Source: an uncultured Christensenellaceae bacterium
GTDB lineage: Bacteria; Bacillota; Clostridia; Christensenellales; CAG-314
Direction of reading: 5' to 3'
Assembly (NCBI GenBank): GCA_910586905.1
Contig: CAJUIV010000002.1
Span: forward strand, 1 to 64,000
DNA length: 64,000 nucleotides
Positions 50,955 through 60,299 of the stretch are shown in pieces (within the stretch, counting starts at the first letter, position 1; each line of letters opens with the position of its first letter). The position numbers and the translations under genes were made by a program. The notes beneath the pieces are model-generated. The model worked only from the letters and a program-made list of their open reading frames with translations. It did no database searches and was not told where the DNA came from.

Positions 50955-51506
50955 TTATGCTTCCTCCACGGTTATATGTCCGTTAGTAAATACGCATATT
51001 TCACTCGCTATTTCCAACGCTTTGCGGGCTATATCGGCTGCGGACATATCGGTATTTCCGTAAAGAGCTTTTGCCGCCGCCAAAGCGTAGTTACCTCCGC
51101 TGCCTATAGCGCAAATTCCGTCGTCTGGTTCTATTACGTCCCCAGTTCCGGAAAGTAGAAATATATTTTCTTTATCGGCTACAATCATCATAGCTTCGAG
51201 TTTACGCATAACGTTATCTCTGCGCCATAACTGTGCCACTTCCACGGCGGAACGCAATAAATTGCCGCTGAATTTCTGCAGCATCTCCTCGAATTTTTCG
51301 GACAGCGTAAAAGCGTCTGCAACCGAACCGGCAAAGCCCGTTACGATTTTACCGTCGTATATTCGTCTTACCTTAACCGCGTTCCCTTTCATTATTACGT
51401 TTTGCCCTTGCGTAACCTGACCGTCGCCTGCAACCGCAATTTTACCGTTGCGCTTGACTGCGCATATCGTAGTGCCTTTTATAGAATCGGCAAACACTTC
51501 AGCCAT
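50955..51506 (-). CDS. hslV: HslV peptidase of the HslUV protease
   Basis: Proteasome-like threonine peptidase. The catalytic threonine is predicted at residue 12 of SIKGTTICAVKRNGKIAVAGDGQVTQG, implying removal of an 11-residue propeptide, unlike the one-residue form in proteobacteria. IGSGGNYALAAAKAL near 130 is typical. 183 residues. xerC/codV and codY, frequent neighbours, are absent. Confidence 0.95.
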   Translation of the reverse strand: MAEVFADSIKGTTICAVKRNGKIAVAGDGQVTQGQNVIMKGNAVKVRRIYDGKIVTGFAGSVADAFTLSEKFEEMLQKFSGNLLRSAVEVAQLWRRDNVMRKLEAMMIVADKENIFLLSGTGDVIEPDDGICAIGSGGNYALAAAKALYGNTDMSAADIARKALEIASEICVFTNGHITVEEA

Positions 51507-51507
51507 T

Positions 51508-52833
51508 TTAAACCTCCTGATTTCTAACTATATTCTTTATGACTTGGAGCGAACGTTTACTATACGCCGCTTTTCTTTGCGATTTGTCTCTTACATGTTC
51601 CGCCAAAGGCGAAAGTATACCGAAATTGCTGTTCATCGGCGAATAATCGCCGAAATCGGCAGAAACGTGATTGCATAACGCTCCTGTGATGGTTTCAGAC
51701 GTAAAATCAACGGGAGATTTACCGCTGAATATACGAAAACCCTGAATTGCCGCAATCAGTCCGCTCAAAGCAGACTCCATATATCCTTCAACTCCGGTTA
51801 TTTGTCCCGCAAAAAAGATTTTGGAGTTTTGCTTTAATTGGAAATACTTATTCAAAAATTTGGGAGCGTTTATATACGTATTTCTATGCATCACTCCGTA
51901 CCTTACGAATTCCGCGTCTTTCAAAGCGGGTATCAAAGAAAACACTCTTTTTTGCTCGGAAAATTTCAAATTTGTTTGAAACCCCACCAAGTTATAAAGC
52001 GTCCCTGCCGCATTTTCCTTACGTAACTGCAAAACTGCGTACGGTCTTTCGTTTTTCCTTTCGTCGTAAAGTCCTACCGGTTTTAACGGTCCGAAACGCA
52101 TCGTATCGGCACCGCGTTTCGCCATAACCTCGATAGGCATACAGCCTTCGAAAACGTTAATTTCAAAATCTTTTAACGCTACGGCTTCGGCATCGATCAA
52201 ATTATCGTAAAACGTTTTGTATTCGTCTTTATTCATCGGACAATTCAAATAATCCGAATCGCCTTTCCCGTAACGCGAAGCGACGAAAGCGCTGCTGTAA
52301 TCTATACTGTCTGCAGATACGATAGGAGCAACGGCATCGAAAAAATACAAAAAATCGATACCGAAAATAGCTTTCAAAGCGGGGATAATAGCTTCGTCGG
52401 TCAATGGTCCCGTCGCAACGATAACAAAATCGTAATTTTCGCAATCAATATTGCTTTCGATTTTTTTCATCCAACGGAAATTATCAAACTTTAACAGTTC
52501 TTCGGTTACTCTATTGGAAAACGCGTATCTGTCCACGGCAAGGGCGTTTCCGGCGGGAACTTTTGTTTCCTCGGCAATCTTTATAACAAAGCTGTCCAGT
52601 AAACGCATCTCGGCTTTAAGCAAACCGCTCGAGGTATTTACGTCGTCGCTTTTAAAAGAGTTGGAACACACTACTTCGCACAGCGTGTCCAAATTATGCG
52701 CGGGTGATTTTTTAAGCGGTTTCATTTCCACGAGCGTTACGTCTGCGCCGCGTTTCAAAAGCTGATAGCACGCTTCAACGCCGGCGAATCCGCCGCCGAT
52801 AACTTTAACTTTCAATTTTCTCACCGCCGTCAA
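51508..52833 (-). CDS. trmFO: FAD/folate-dependent tRNA (uracil-54) methyltransferase
   Basis: Makes ribothymidine at position 54 of tRNA from methylenetetrahydrofolate. The FAD site VKVIGGGFAGVEACYQLLKRGADVTLVE is at the N-terminus; ALAVDRYAFSNRVTE near 98, MPIEVMAKRGADTMRFGPLKPVGL near 230 and GQITGVEGYMESALSGL near 345 are family motifs. The start is uncertain: TTG 52833, GTG 52824 or TTG 52815 all lie within the end of topA. About 435-441 residues. FolD in this window supplies its cofactor pathway. Confidence 0.95.
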   Translation of the reverse strand: MTAVRKLKVKVIGGGFAGVEACYQLLKRGADVTLVEMKPLKKSPAHNLDTLCEVVCSNSFKSDDVNTSSGLLKAEMRLLDSFVIKIAEETKVPAGNALAVDRYAFSNRVTEELLKFDNFRWMKKIESNIDCENYDFVIVATGPLTDEAIIPALKAIFGIDFLYFFDAVAPIVSADSIDYSSAFVASRYGKGDSDYLNCPMNKDEYKTFYDNLIDAEAVALKDFEINVFEGCMPIEVMAKRGADTMRFGPLKPVGLYDERKNERPYAVLQLRKENAAGTLYNLVGFQTNLKFSEQKRVFSLIPALKDAEFVRYGVMHRNTYINAPKFLNKYFQLKQNSKIFFAGQITGVEGYMESALSGLIAAIQGFRIFSGKSPVDFTSETITGALCNHVSADFGDYSPMNSNFGILSPLAEHVRDKSQRKAAYSKRSLQVIKNIVRNQEV

Positions 52834-55027
52834 AACCGCAATCTTTGTTAGAACAACGAATTACCGTTTTAGCGCCGTTCCTTTTAAGTATCAAATGAGC
52901 TCCGCAATCCGGACACAACGTACCCGTAGGAACGTCCCACGAAACGAAATCGCAGTCGGGATAGCCTACGCAACCGTAAAACACGGCGCCTTTTTTAGAA
53001 ACGCGTTTAACTACGTCTTTACCGCATTTCGGACACTTTGCAACAATTTCGTTTACGGGTTTCGTATTCTTGCAACGCGGATAATTGCTGCAAGCGAGAT
53101 ATTTTCCGTATCTGCCTTGACGCTCCAACATTTTAGCGCCGCAAATTTCACAGTTTACGTCAGTTTCTTTAGGCGGTACTTTTTCTTTCAAACTCTTTAT
53201 ATTCGAACAATTAGGATAGTTGCTGCACGCTAAATACTTTCCGTATCTACCCATTCGAATCACCATAGGCGAACCGCATTTTTCGCATATTTCGTCGGAC
53301 TCTTCGTCGGCGACTACTACTTTTTCGCCGTGCATTGCGGTTTTGACTTCCTCCGCCATAGGTTTGTAAAAGTTATCAACTATATTATACCAAGCTTCGC
53401 CGTTATCTTCTATGGCGTCGAGTTTATCTTCCATTTCCGCCGTAAATTGTATGTCTACGACTTCGCCGAAATATTGTTCTAAATAATCGGTAACTTGAAT
53501 ACCGAGATTGCTGGGAGCCAAAGCTTTACCGTCTTTCACAACGTATTCGCGCTTGTAAAGAGTTTGCATTATCGTAGCGTAAGTACTAGGTCTGCCTATG
53601 CCCTTTTCTTCCATAGTTTTTATTATGCTTGCTTCCGTGTATCTTGCCGGCGGTTTCGTAAATTTTTGTTCGTTCTTAAGTTTTACAAGTGTTAGCAAAT
53701 CGCCCTCGTTAATTGAGGGAAGAACTGCGTTTTCCTCTTCGTCGGAATTTTTAGCGGCTTTGTTTTCATTGTAGATAGCCAAATAACCGTCGAAAATCAG
53801 TGTTTTTCCGGTAGCAGTAAAACCGTAGTTCTCGCAAGAAATACCGGCGGTTACACTGTTATACGACGCGCTCATTGCTTGACTCGCCAAAAAGCGCCGA
53901 TATATCAGTTTATAAAGAGCGTACTGATTACGCTGAACCTTGTCTTTTATCGATTCAGGCGTAATATCCAAATTTATGGGACGTATAGCTTCGTGAGCGT
54001 CTTGCGCTTGCTTTTTGGCCGCATAGAAATTGGGTTTTTCAGGCAAATATTCCTTACCGTAAACCTGCGTTATTCGTTCGCGCGCAGCGGCAATCGCGTC
54101 GTCTGAAACGCGCACGGAGTCAGTACGTATATACGTAACCAAAGCGACGTGCCCCATACCGGCTATATCGAACCCTTCGTATAATTGCTGAGCTACGGAC
54201 ATAGTAACCGAACTTGACATTTTCAATTTATTTACGGCGTCTTGCTGCAACGTACTCGTTGTAAACGGAGGTTGAGGACGCGTTTGCGTTACAGATCTTT
54301 TAACGCTCGTAACAACGTATTTTCCGTCGTTTAAAACGTTTAGCGCTTGTTCGCATTGTTCCTTATTTTTGATTTTAAATTTTTTTCCGTCTTTCTCGGT
54401 CAAATTTGCAATAAATTGCGGAGTTGCCTTCGGCTTTTCCAGTAAAGCGGAAACAGTCCAATACTCTTCCGGTTTAAAAGCCTTTATTTCTTTTTCTCTA
54501 TCAACGATTATTCTTAAAGCAGCCGATTGTACTCTGCCCGCCGACAATTTATTTCTGATTTTCTTGCACAACACGGGCGATAAGGTATACCCTACCAATC
54601 TATCTAATACCCTGCGAGCCTGCTGGGCGTCTACTAACCCCTTGTTGATATATCTGGGATTGGCTACGGCGTTATTTACCGCTTTTTTAGATATTTCGTT
54701 AAACATTATGCGGTTTTTTTCGTTCGGGTCGAGATTCAAAGCGCATTGCAAATGATAAGAAATTGCTTCCCCCTCTCGGTCCGGGTCGGTTGCAAGGTAA
54801 ACTTTTTCTGCTTTGTTAACTTCTTTTTTTAAACGTTCTATCGTTTCTTTCTGTTCGGGTTTACGCGCCTGAAGTTCGGGTTCGTAGTGATTTTTAAAAT
54901 CCACACCCATAGTTTTTTCGGGCAAATCCCAAATATGTCCGCGCGAAGCGTCGACTTTATATCCATCGCCTAAATACTTCGCTATGGTTTTTGCTTTTGC
55001 CGGAGATTCGACAATTACAAGTTTCAT
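52805..55027 (-). CDS. topA: DNA topoisomerase I
   Basis: Type IA enzyme that relaxes negative supercoils. TOPRIM domain (1-130; LVIVESPAKAKTI and ATDPDREGEAISYHL), active-site tyrosine in VTYIRTDSVR near residue 298, then four C-terminal zinc ribbons with paired cysteines (near 584, 630, 672 and 712). The first three carry the CSNYPxC or CVGYPDC pattern, the last CSNKDC. 740 residues. It overlaps dprA by 4 bases. Confidence 0.97.
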   Translation of the reverse strand: MKLVIVESPAKAKTIAKYLGDGYKVDASRGHIWDLPEKTMGVDFKNHYEPELQARKPEQKETIERLKKEVNKAEKVYLATDPDREGEAISYHLQCALNLDPNEKNRIMFNEISKKAVNNAVANPRYINKGLVDAQQARRVLDRLVGYTLSPVLCKKIRNKLSAGRVQSAALRIIVDREKEIKAFKPEEYWTVSALLEKPKATPQFIANLTEKDGKKFKIKNKEQCEQALNVLNDGKYVVTSVKRSVTQTRPQPPFTTSTLQQDAVNKLKMSSSVTMSVAQQLYEGFDIAGMGHVALVTYIRTDSVRVSDDAIAAARERITQVYGKEYLPEKPNFYAAKKQAQDAHEAIRPINLDITPESIKDKVQRNQYALYKLIYRRFLASQAMSASYNSVTAGISCENYGFTATGKTLIFDGYLAIYNENKAAKNSDEEENAVLPSINEGDLLTLVKLKNEQKFTKPPARYTEASIIKTMEEKGIGRPSTYATIMQTLYKREYVVKDGKALAPSNLGIQVTDYLEQYFGEVVDIQFTAEMEDKLDAIEDNGEAWYNIVDNFYKPMAEEVKTAMHGEKVVVADEESDEICEKCGSPMVIRMGRYGKYLACSNYPNCSNIKSLKEKVPPKETDVNCEICGAKMLERQGRYGKYLACSNYPRCKNTKPVNEIVAKCPKCGKDVVKRVSKKGAVFYGCVGYPDCDFVSWDVPTGTLCPDCGAHLILKRNGAKTVIRCSNKDCGFDGGEKIES

Positions 55028-56112
55028 TCAATTCCTCCATACAACCGATATGTGTTACCCGGTAATCTAGCAATTATACTCCTTAATTCCAAATTTGCCA
55101 ACAAAAAATTCAGTTCCGAAGGCTGTAAAGAAGTTTCCACTACAAGTTGGTCGAACGTTTTACCGCCGAGCGAAAGAGCGTCGACAATTCTCTGTTCCTG
55201 AAAATTTAGCTGTACGGTTTTACTATCGTTTAAACGGTTATCCAAACCGTAATAATCTATAATATCTCTGGGAGTGGTTACACATGCTCCCTGCATACTT
55301 TTGATTAGATTATTGCTGCCGCTAAATCCGGAATCGTAAATTTCCCCCGGAACGACGAATATATCTTTTCCCTGCTGCAACGCTAATTCTACGGTAGAAT
55401 TGGTTCCGCTCTTTAAAGGAGCCTGACAAACCAACAATCCTTTTGCAAGTCCGGCAACCAATCGGTTACGATGAGGAAAACGATATGCCAAAGGCTGCGC
55501 TCGCAGTCCGTATTCGGAAACTACAAGTCCTCCGTTGTCTACGATTCGTTTCGCAAGACCTTCGTTTGCCGAAGGATATATATTCAAAATTCCGCTTCCC
55601 AGTACCGCGACGGTTTCGCCTTGCTCTTGCAACGTAACTTCGTGAGCGACACTGTCGACTCCATACGCAAGTCCGCTGACAATAACGAAGTCATCCGCAA
55701 GCAGCCGAGTAAAATCCGCAGCGACTCGTCTTCCGTAAGAAGAAATTTTTCTGGTTCCAACTACGGCTATACCGTCTTTATTTAACAACGAAACGTTGCC
55801 CTTGCAAAACAAAACGTAAGGCGGTTCGTCTATATCGCGCAGTTTAGACGGATATTTATCCGAAAACCACGTTATAACTTCAACGCCGTTTCTTTCCATA
55901 TCGGAAAAAAGCCGGACTTGCTCGCAATCTTTTAACGCTTTGCAAACGGAAACGTAGCTATCGCCGAACAATGATTCTAATCGTTTATTATCAGCGATAA
56001 CGTCGGGTAATTCGTCTAAATCGTTTAAACTACTGAGCAACTGAAAGAACTTTTTAGCAGTAACACCCTTTTCGCCGAGCATAGCGCATATTTTATCGGA
56101 TAAGGTATACAT
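55024..56112 (-). CDS. dprA: DNA processing protein DprA
   Basis: Loads RecA on incoming single-stranded DNA during transformation. The Rossmann-like core has AVVGTRKISSYGRRVAADFTRLLAD near 116, VSGLAYGVDSVAHEVTL near 145 and FPHRNRLVAGLAKGLLVCQAPLKSGT near 212. A C-terminal winged helix (about 300-362; GGKTFDQLVVETSLQPSELNFLLANLELR) is present. 362 residues. Confidence 0.96.
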   Translation of the reverse strand: MYTLSDKICAMLGEKGVTAKKFFQLLSSLNDLDELPDVIADNKRLESLFGDSYVSVCKALKDCEQVRLFSDMERNGVEVITWFSDKYPSKLRDIDEPPYVLFCKGNVSLLNKDGIAVVGTRKISSYGRRVAADFTRLLADDFVIVSGLAYGVDSVAHEVTLQEQGETVAVLGSGILNIYPSANEGLAKRIVDNGGLVVSEYGLRAQPLAYRFPHRNRLVAGLAKGLLVCQAPLKSGTNSTVELALQQGKDIFVVPGEIYDSGFSGSNNLIKSMQGACVTTPRDIIDYYGLDNRLNDSKTVQLNFQEQRIVDALSLGGKTFDQLVVETSLQPSELNFLLANLELRSIIARLPGNTYRLYGGIE

Positions 56113-57638
56113 CAGACTCTGTACTTCCTGTCTAAGGTTCTATATTGCAGCGCTTCCGAAACGTGCATATAGTTTATATTTTCGCTGCCGTCTAGGTCTG
56201 CAATGGTACGCGCTACTTTTAAAATGCGGTTATAAGCTCTTGCAGACAAATTAAATTTTTCGAAAGACGCTTTTAAAAGTTCCGCGCTGTCGCGCTCTAA
56301 CTTACAATACTTTTTAATATCCGCAGAAGACATTTGAGCGTTACAGCGTTTTCCGCCGCCCATAAGCCGCTTAAGCTGAATTTCTCTGGCTTTATTTACG
56401 CGCTTACGCACCTCCGACGATGCCTCGGAATAAGCTTCGCTATGGATATCGTCGTACGAAACGTTATCTACTTCAATGTGTATATCTATTCTGTCCAATA
56501 ACGGCCCCGACAGCTTACCCAAATACCTATGAATTTGCGAAGCGGTACATCTGCACTCGGCAGTCGCGCTTCCGTAATTGCCGCATGGACATGGGTTCAT
56601 ACTGGCAATAAGCATGAAGTCTGCCGGGTAAGTTATCGAAACTGCGTTGCGCGCAACCGTTATAACTCCGTCTTCGAGAGGCTGCCGTAGCGTTTCCAAA
56701 GTCTGACGGTTATATTCCGGAAGCTCGTCCAAAAACAAAACGCCGTTATGCGCAAGACTTATCTCGCCGGGACGCGCTTTGTTCCCTCCTCCCGTTAAAG
56801 CGACCATAGTCGTAGAATGATGCGGAGTTCTGAAAGGACGCTCGTAAACGAAACCGCCGTCTAGCTGTCCCGATACGCTATGGATTTTAGCGACTTCTAA
56901 CGCTTCTTCGAACGTAAGATTTGGCATTATGGACGGCACCGCGCGCGCAAGCATAGTCTTGCCGGCTCCGGGAGGACCTATCATCAATATATTATGTCCG
57001 CCGGCAACGGCAATTTCCATAGCGCGTTTGGCTGCAAATTGTCCTTTTATAAACTTAAAATCGTTGTCGTTACTTTTATAGACCGAATCGTTTGCCCAAC
57101 TGCGTATTGCTATCGGTTTCTTATCCGATTGATTTGTAAGCAATTCTACCGTTTCTAAAAGTGTTTTTACAGTATATATTTCCGCGCCTTCTATAAAGGT
57201 TGCTTCGTCGGCGTTTTGCTGAGGAATAACGAAAACCGATTCTCCCTGCTGCCGCGCGGAAATTATCATAGGCAACAAACCGTTGACTTTTTTAACTTCG
57301 CCGTTTAACGACAATTCGCCGAGTATAACGGCGCGTTTCAGAGTATCGTACGGAATTTGTTTACTTGCCGCAAGCAGACCTATAGCAATGGGCAAATCGT
57401 ACAGACTGCCTTCCTTTTTTATATCCGCCGGAGCAAGATTAACTACTACGGACGCGACGGGATATGAGTACCCGCTGTTTTTGAGCGCCGAACGGACGCG
57501 TTCCTTAGATTCTTTTACCGCAGTATCGGCAAGTCCTACTATGTCGTACGTCGGCATACCAGAATGCATATCTATTTCCGCCTGAACAGGGAAACCGTCC
57601 AAACCATTTAACCCGTAACTCTTAACGAGAGCAAGCAT
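56112..57638 (-). CDS. comM: ComM/YifB-type AAA+ helicase (Mg-chelatase-like)
   Basis: Hexameric branch-migration helicase that helps integrate DNA during natural transformation. An N-terminal Lon-protease-like S5 domain (1-190), the AAA+ domain with GPPGAGKTMLARAVPSI near 220 and LFLDELPEYNRQTLE near 295, a CPCGNYGS motif, and the C-terminal Mg-chelatase domain. The ATG at 57638 has AAAGGAGAAAG before it; the frame is open further upstream but crosses the promoter region. 508 residues. It leads the comM-dprA-topA run. Confidence 0.95.
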   Translation of the reverse strand: MLALVKSYGLNGLDGFPVQAEIDMHSGMPTYDIVGLADTAVKESKERVRSALKNSGYSYPVASVVVNLAPADIKKEGSLYDLPIAIGLLAASKQIPYDTLKRAVILGELSLNGEVKKVNGLLPMIISARQQGESVFVIPQQNADEATFIEGAEIYTVKTLLETVELLTNQSDKKPIAIRSWANDSVYKSNDNDFKFIKGQFAAKRAMEIAVAGGHNILMIGPPGAGKTMLARAVPSIMPNLTFEEALEVAKIHSVSGQLDGGFVYERPFRTPHHSTTMVALTGGGNKARPGEISLAHNGVLFLDELPEYNRQTLETLRQPLEDGVITVARNAVSITYPADFMLIASMNPCPCGNYGSATAECRCTASQIHRYLGKLSGPLLDRIDIHIEVDNVSYDDIHSEAYSEASSEVRKRVNKAREIQLKRLMGGGKRCNAQMSSADIKKYCKLERDSAELLKASFEKFNLSARAYNRILKVARTIADLDGSENINYMHVSEALQYRTLDRKYRV

Positions 57639-57677
57639 TGCCCTTTCTCCTTTGCATAAACACTTTCCTAATTTAAT

Positions 57678-57706
57678 AGTATACCCGCCAAACTTAAAAC
57701 TAACAA
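57678..57706 (-). promoter_or_regulatory. Promoter of the comM-dprA-topA operon
   Basis: Minus-strand TTGTTA, 17 bases, TATACT, about 40 bases before the comM ATG. Confidence 0.8.
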
Positions 57707-57805
57707 GTCTTTTTAAGCAAAAATAATTCAATAAATTTTTAACTACGCTATAAGTTTGTAATATCTAAAATAAATGCTAACTTACGCGTATATTTAAAAT
57801 CGCAA

Positions 57806-58264
57806 CTATCCAGCAATAAATAACGCGCAGAACAATTCCGCGCGCAAAAAACCGGTAGGCTCTAAAACAATGTCTCCAACTTGCAGAGCGTCTGTGTTTA
57901 CGAGATTATTTTTTTCAAACAACCTATAAAGCACACTGTCAATGTAATAATTAACGCCCTCGTTAGCGACTACGTACAGTCCGCGTCTGCCGGTTTCACC
58001 CGGCTCTCCTTTGTCTCCTTTGGGGCCTGTGTCTCCTTTCTCCCCCTTATCGCCCTTTTCAATTACTACCGCATCCATTTTTGCGGCGGCATCAAGAATT
58101 TCTTCTTTTAAAATTTCAAAGGTTTCCTTGTTCAACGAAGTGCCGGCATCGTATATTGTCCCTTCCGAAAGAACAATATCGTATGTCGCCTCTTCATTCG
58201 TCGCGACATTGCGCAATTTTACCCGTCCGGGATATTGCACGTCTCTGTCTTTGAATTCTAACAT
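57806..58264 (-). CDS. Collagen-like Gly-X-Y repeat protein
   Basis: 152 residues in three parts: an N-terminal domain (1-68) of the type seen in phage tail or surface structural proteins (EFKDRDVQYPGRVKLRNV, then a TSLNKETFEIL stretch), eight Gly-X-Y triplets (about 70-94; GDKGEKGDTGPKGDKG and onward) that could form a triple helix, and a C-terminal trimerisation-like domain. AAAAAAGGAGAAG precedes the ATG. It may be a phage-tail remnant or a secreted appendage protein, but no signal peptide is seen. A hairpin (AAAAGTC / GACTTTT, 58289-58306) is in its leader. Confidence 0.75.
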   Translation of the reverse strand: MLEFKDRDVQYPGRVKLRNVATNEEATYDIVLSEGTIYDAGTSLNKETFEILKEEILDAAAKMDAVVIEKGDKGEKGDTGPKGDKGEPGETGRRGLYVVANEGVNYYIDSVLYRLFEKNNLVNTDALQVGDIVLEPTGFLRAELFCALFIAG

Positions 58265-58313
58265 TTTTTCTTCTCCTTTTTTATATTTAAAAGTCTTGCG
58301 ACTTTTAATTCAA

Positions 58314-58363
58314 ATTAAAAAGACGGCAAATAAGACTATGTATTAGTCTTATTCGCCGTCTTT
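58314..58363 (-). terminator. Terminator between the 204-residue gene and the collagen-like gene
   Basis: A 20-bp stem with one G-U pair (AAAGACGGCGAATAAGACTA on the 5' side) followed on the minus strand by TTTTTAATTTG. Confidence 0.9.
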
Positions 58364-58408
58364 ATTGCCCTCGCTTTCGGGGTCTTTTCTTGGCTTTATT
58401 AAGTTGCG

Positions 58409-59023
58409 CTATTTAGTATGTTTAACGAATTTGGAATATTGTGTGCCGTCAAACATTTCTCCGAATGCATGCAGATCGTAATCCCAACCTTCCTTATGGA
58501 ACACATATTGCTTGAACGGTTCTATTGGAGGTAGCGGTATTTGTTGTTCGTACATTAAATTTATTAGGTTTTGCAAGTGCATTAATGTATACGGTGAAGT
58601 TTCGCCAATTCCTGCCCATAAATCACTTACTCCAATATTAAATACGTATTCAACTAATAAATTGATTTGTTTGTTTGTTTGTTTGTAACTTTCTAAAAGC
58701 AGTTCTAATTCTTTAGAATTTGGAAGGTCTTCGTCACAATACAGTTGCGCTCTAAGCTCTTGCATTTTCCATCCGCTATTTTCATGGCGTCTCGGCAATA
58801 ATTCACTAATTAACGCCCACCAACGTTCCAACGGTAAACAGTTGTTAATTGTCGGGTCGCATGCTGCGGGGAGCTCGGTATACCACCATAATTTTTTTAA
58901 CAGAAAATTCCAACCTTCACCTCGAAGATTATAGTGCTCTAAAGCGTTTTCCAAACAACATATTCCATACGCTACACACCCTCGTATGGATATTTTTTCA
59001 AACTGCTGCGCATTTATTTGCAT
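58409..59023 (-). CDS. Unknown 204-residue protein, possibly immunity-type
   Basis: I do not recognise it with confidence. The protein is helical, rich in Trp, Cys and Leu, without signal or membrane segments (FEKISIRGCVAYGICCLENA at the N-terminus). Its codon use lacks the NCG-rich style of its neighbours, which suggests transfer. Small soluble helical proteins like this are often immunity proteins of polymorphic toxins, but no toxin gene is adjacent. TAGGAGGCAATA precedes the ATG, and a strong terminator follows. Confidence 0.7.
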   Translation of the reverse strand: MQINAQQFEKISIRGCVAYGICCLENALEHYNLRGEGWNFLLKKLWWYTELPAACDPTINNCLPLERWWALISELLPRRHENSGWKMQELRAQLYCDEDLPNSKELELLLESYKQTNKQINLLVEYVFNIGVSDLWAGIGETSPYTLMHLQNLINLMYEQQIPLPPIEPFKQYVFHKEGWDYDLHAFGEMFDGTQYSKFVKHTK

Positions 59024-59032
59024 TATTGCCTC

Positions 59033-59158
59033 CTAAAATCCCGGGAACAACCCGGTATAAATTGCCGCAACTTTTCCGTTAAGCACTCTGTTGCATACTC
59101 GGCATGCGTATGCGGCATTTCCCGTTCGAGTATTAACCGTATAAATATGTAAGTTCAT
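59033..59158 (-). CDS. Possible 41-residue CxxC protein
   Basis: A short open frame just before the 204-residue gene, with nine bases between them. The product contains YACRVCNRVLNG, a CxxC knuckle-like motif. No clear ribosome binding site precedes the ATG at 59158. It may be a small zinc protein or a fragment of a larger decayed gene. Confidence 0.4.
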   Translation of the reverse strand: MNLHIYTVNTRTGNAAYACRVCNRVLNGKVAAIYTGLFPGF

Positions 59159-59180
59159 TAACTTAGAACCTGAATTAGGT

Positions 59181-59444
59181 TTATTTGTTTATATTATACC
59201 CGAAGATAGTGCCGTTTTCAAACAGCGAACGTCTTACCGTAACAGCTAAAACACGCAAATTATCTCCCCAATCGTCGGCTACTCGAATTCCTTGTCTTAT
59301 ACGCGTTTGATTCATAGAATAAGTCTCGGTGATAAATACACTGTATTCTTGCCGTTGCACAGAATTTAAGATATTTAGACAGATTTTGTCATTATAAATA
59401 CAATGATTATACACAGGTCCGTAAAAAGAATCTCCCCTCTGCAT
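59181..59444 (-). pseudogene. Probable frameshifted remnant
   Basis: An 87-residue frame with a coding-like C-terminus (GIRVADDWGDNLRVLAVTV) but no ribosome binding site. Immediately upstream, another frame reads EYGFVYVKNDLENAYDAEGR before a stop, and the two would join smoothly (AEGRF to FYGPVYNHC) if one or two bases were restored near 59415-59430. This looks like one gene broken by a frameshift. Function unknown. Confidence 0.4.
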
Positions 59445-59912
59445 CGTACGCGTTTTCTAAATCGTTTTTGACGTATACAAAACCGTATTCGTTAAATTAG
59501 AAAGAAAAAAGGATTCACTATCTTATCATCGTTTCGCAATGAACTCAGTATTTGTATTGCGATTCTTTGACGCGATTCAAGCACTCGTCAAAGTCAATAC
59601 ATCGCAGCAGCTTTTGCCGCATTTTCTTGCGCCGAAAAACACTTCTTTATTAGTCAACACAATACAATATTACGCTCATTTAGTATTTCAGTCCTTTTAT
59701 AACGGAACAAAGCGCGCTCATAACAATCTTTCCATTTATAGCTGAAAACATCTACACCTTTGATAATACGTCTGGCTTCATAAATGAACCCAATAACACC
59801 CGGTCGCCTGGTAAGGCTTTCATAATTTTACCCTGCTTCTTACATTTATAATTCGCGTTGCGGACGCTCAACTCAACGCTACCAAAGAAAACCGACGGAA
59901 AGAATTTATACG
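59445..59912. other. Stretch with decayed coding traces, no intact gene
   Basis: Between the broken gene and the rplS terminator. On the minus strand 59650-59810 keeps a coding-like stretch without a start (GVIGFIYEARRIIKGVDVFS and YKWKDCYERALFRYKR), and a following frame reads EVFFGARKCGKSCCDV. These suggest a degraded accessory gene. Confidence 0.45.
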
Positions 59913-59942
59913 AAAAAGCAATCCCGTAATGAGATTGCTTTT
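59913..59942 (-). terminator. Terminator after rplS
   Basis: AAAAGCAATC / GATTGCTTTT stem followed on the minus strand by TTTTT, about 16 bases past the rplS stop. Confidence 0.8.
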
Positions 59943-59957
59943 AGACTGATAATGAAG

Positions 59958-60296
59958 TTAGTTAGAACTCTTGACCTTGGCAGCTTTACCGGTACGAGAA
60001 CGGAGATAATAAAGTTTAGCTCTACGAACTTGTCCCTTACGAACGACTACGATGCTATCGATTTTGGGACTGTGTACGGGGAACGTTCTTTCTACACCGA
60101 TACCGGAAGATATACGTCTTACCGTAAATGTTTCTCTAAGACCGCCGTGCTTACGAGCGATTACGATACCTTCGTATGCCTGCACCCTTTCTTTATTTCC
60201 TTCGATAACTTTAAAGTTAACGCGCACGGTATCTCCTACGTTAAAGGGAGTTACTTCTCTTAAAGATTCCGATTCAATTTGTTTGATGATATCCAT
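59958..60296 (-). CDS. rplS: 50S ribosomal protein L19
   Basis: Large-subunit protein at the subunit interface. FNVGDTVRVNFKVIEGNKERVQAYEGIVIARKHGGLRETFTVRRIS, split across residues 18-64, and FPVHSPKIDSIVVVRKGQVRRAKLYYLR are unmistakable. 112 residues. It has its own promoter and a structured leader that probably gives autoregulation. Confidence 0.98.
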   Translation of the reverse strand: MDIIKQIESESLREVTPFNVGDTVRVNFKVIEGNKERVQAYEGIVIARKHGGLRETFTVRRISSGIGVERTFPVHSPKIDSIVVVRKGQVRRAKLYYLRSRTGKAAKVKSSN

Positions 60297-60299
60297 CTG

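Noticed and set aside
59539..59745. Plus-strand 68-residue frame in the accessory island
   Set aside because: No ribosome binding site, and the minus strand carries better coding traces in the same place.
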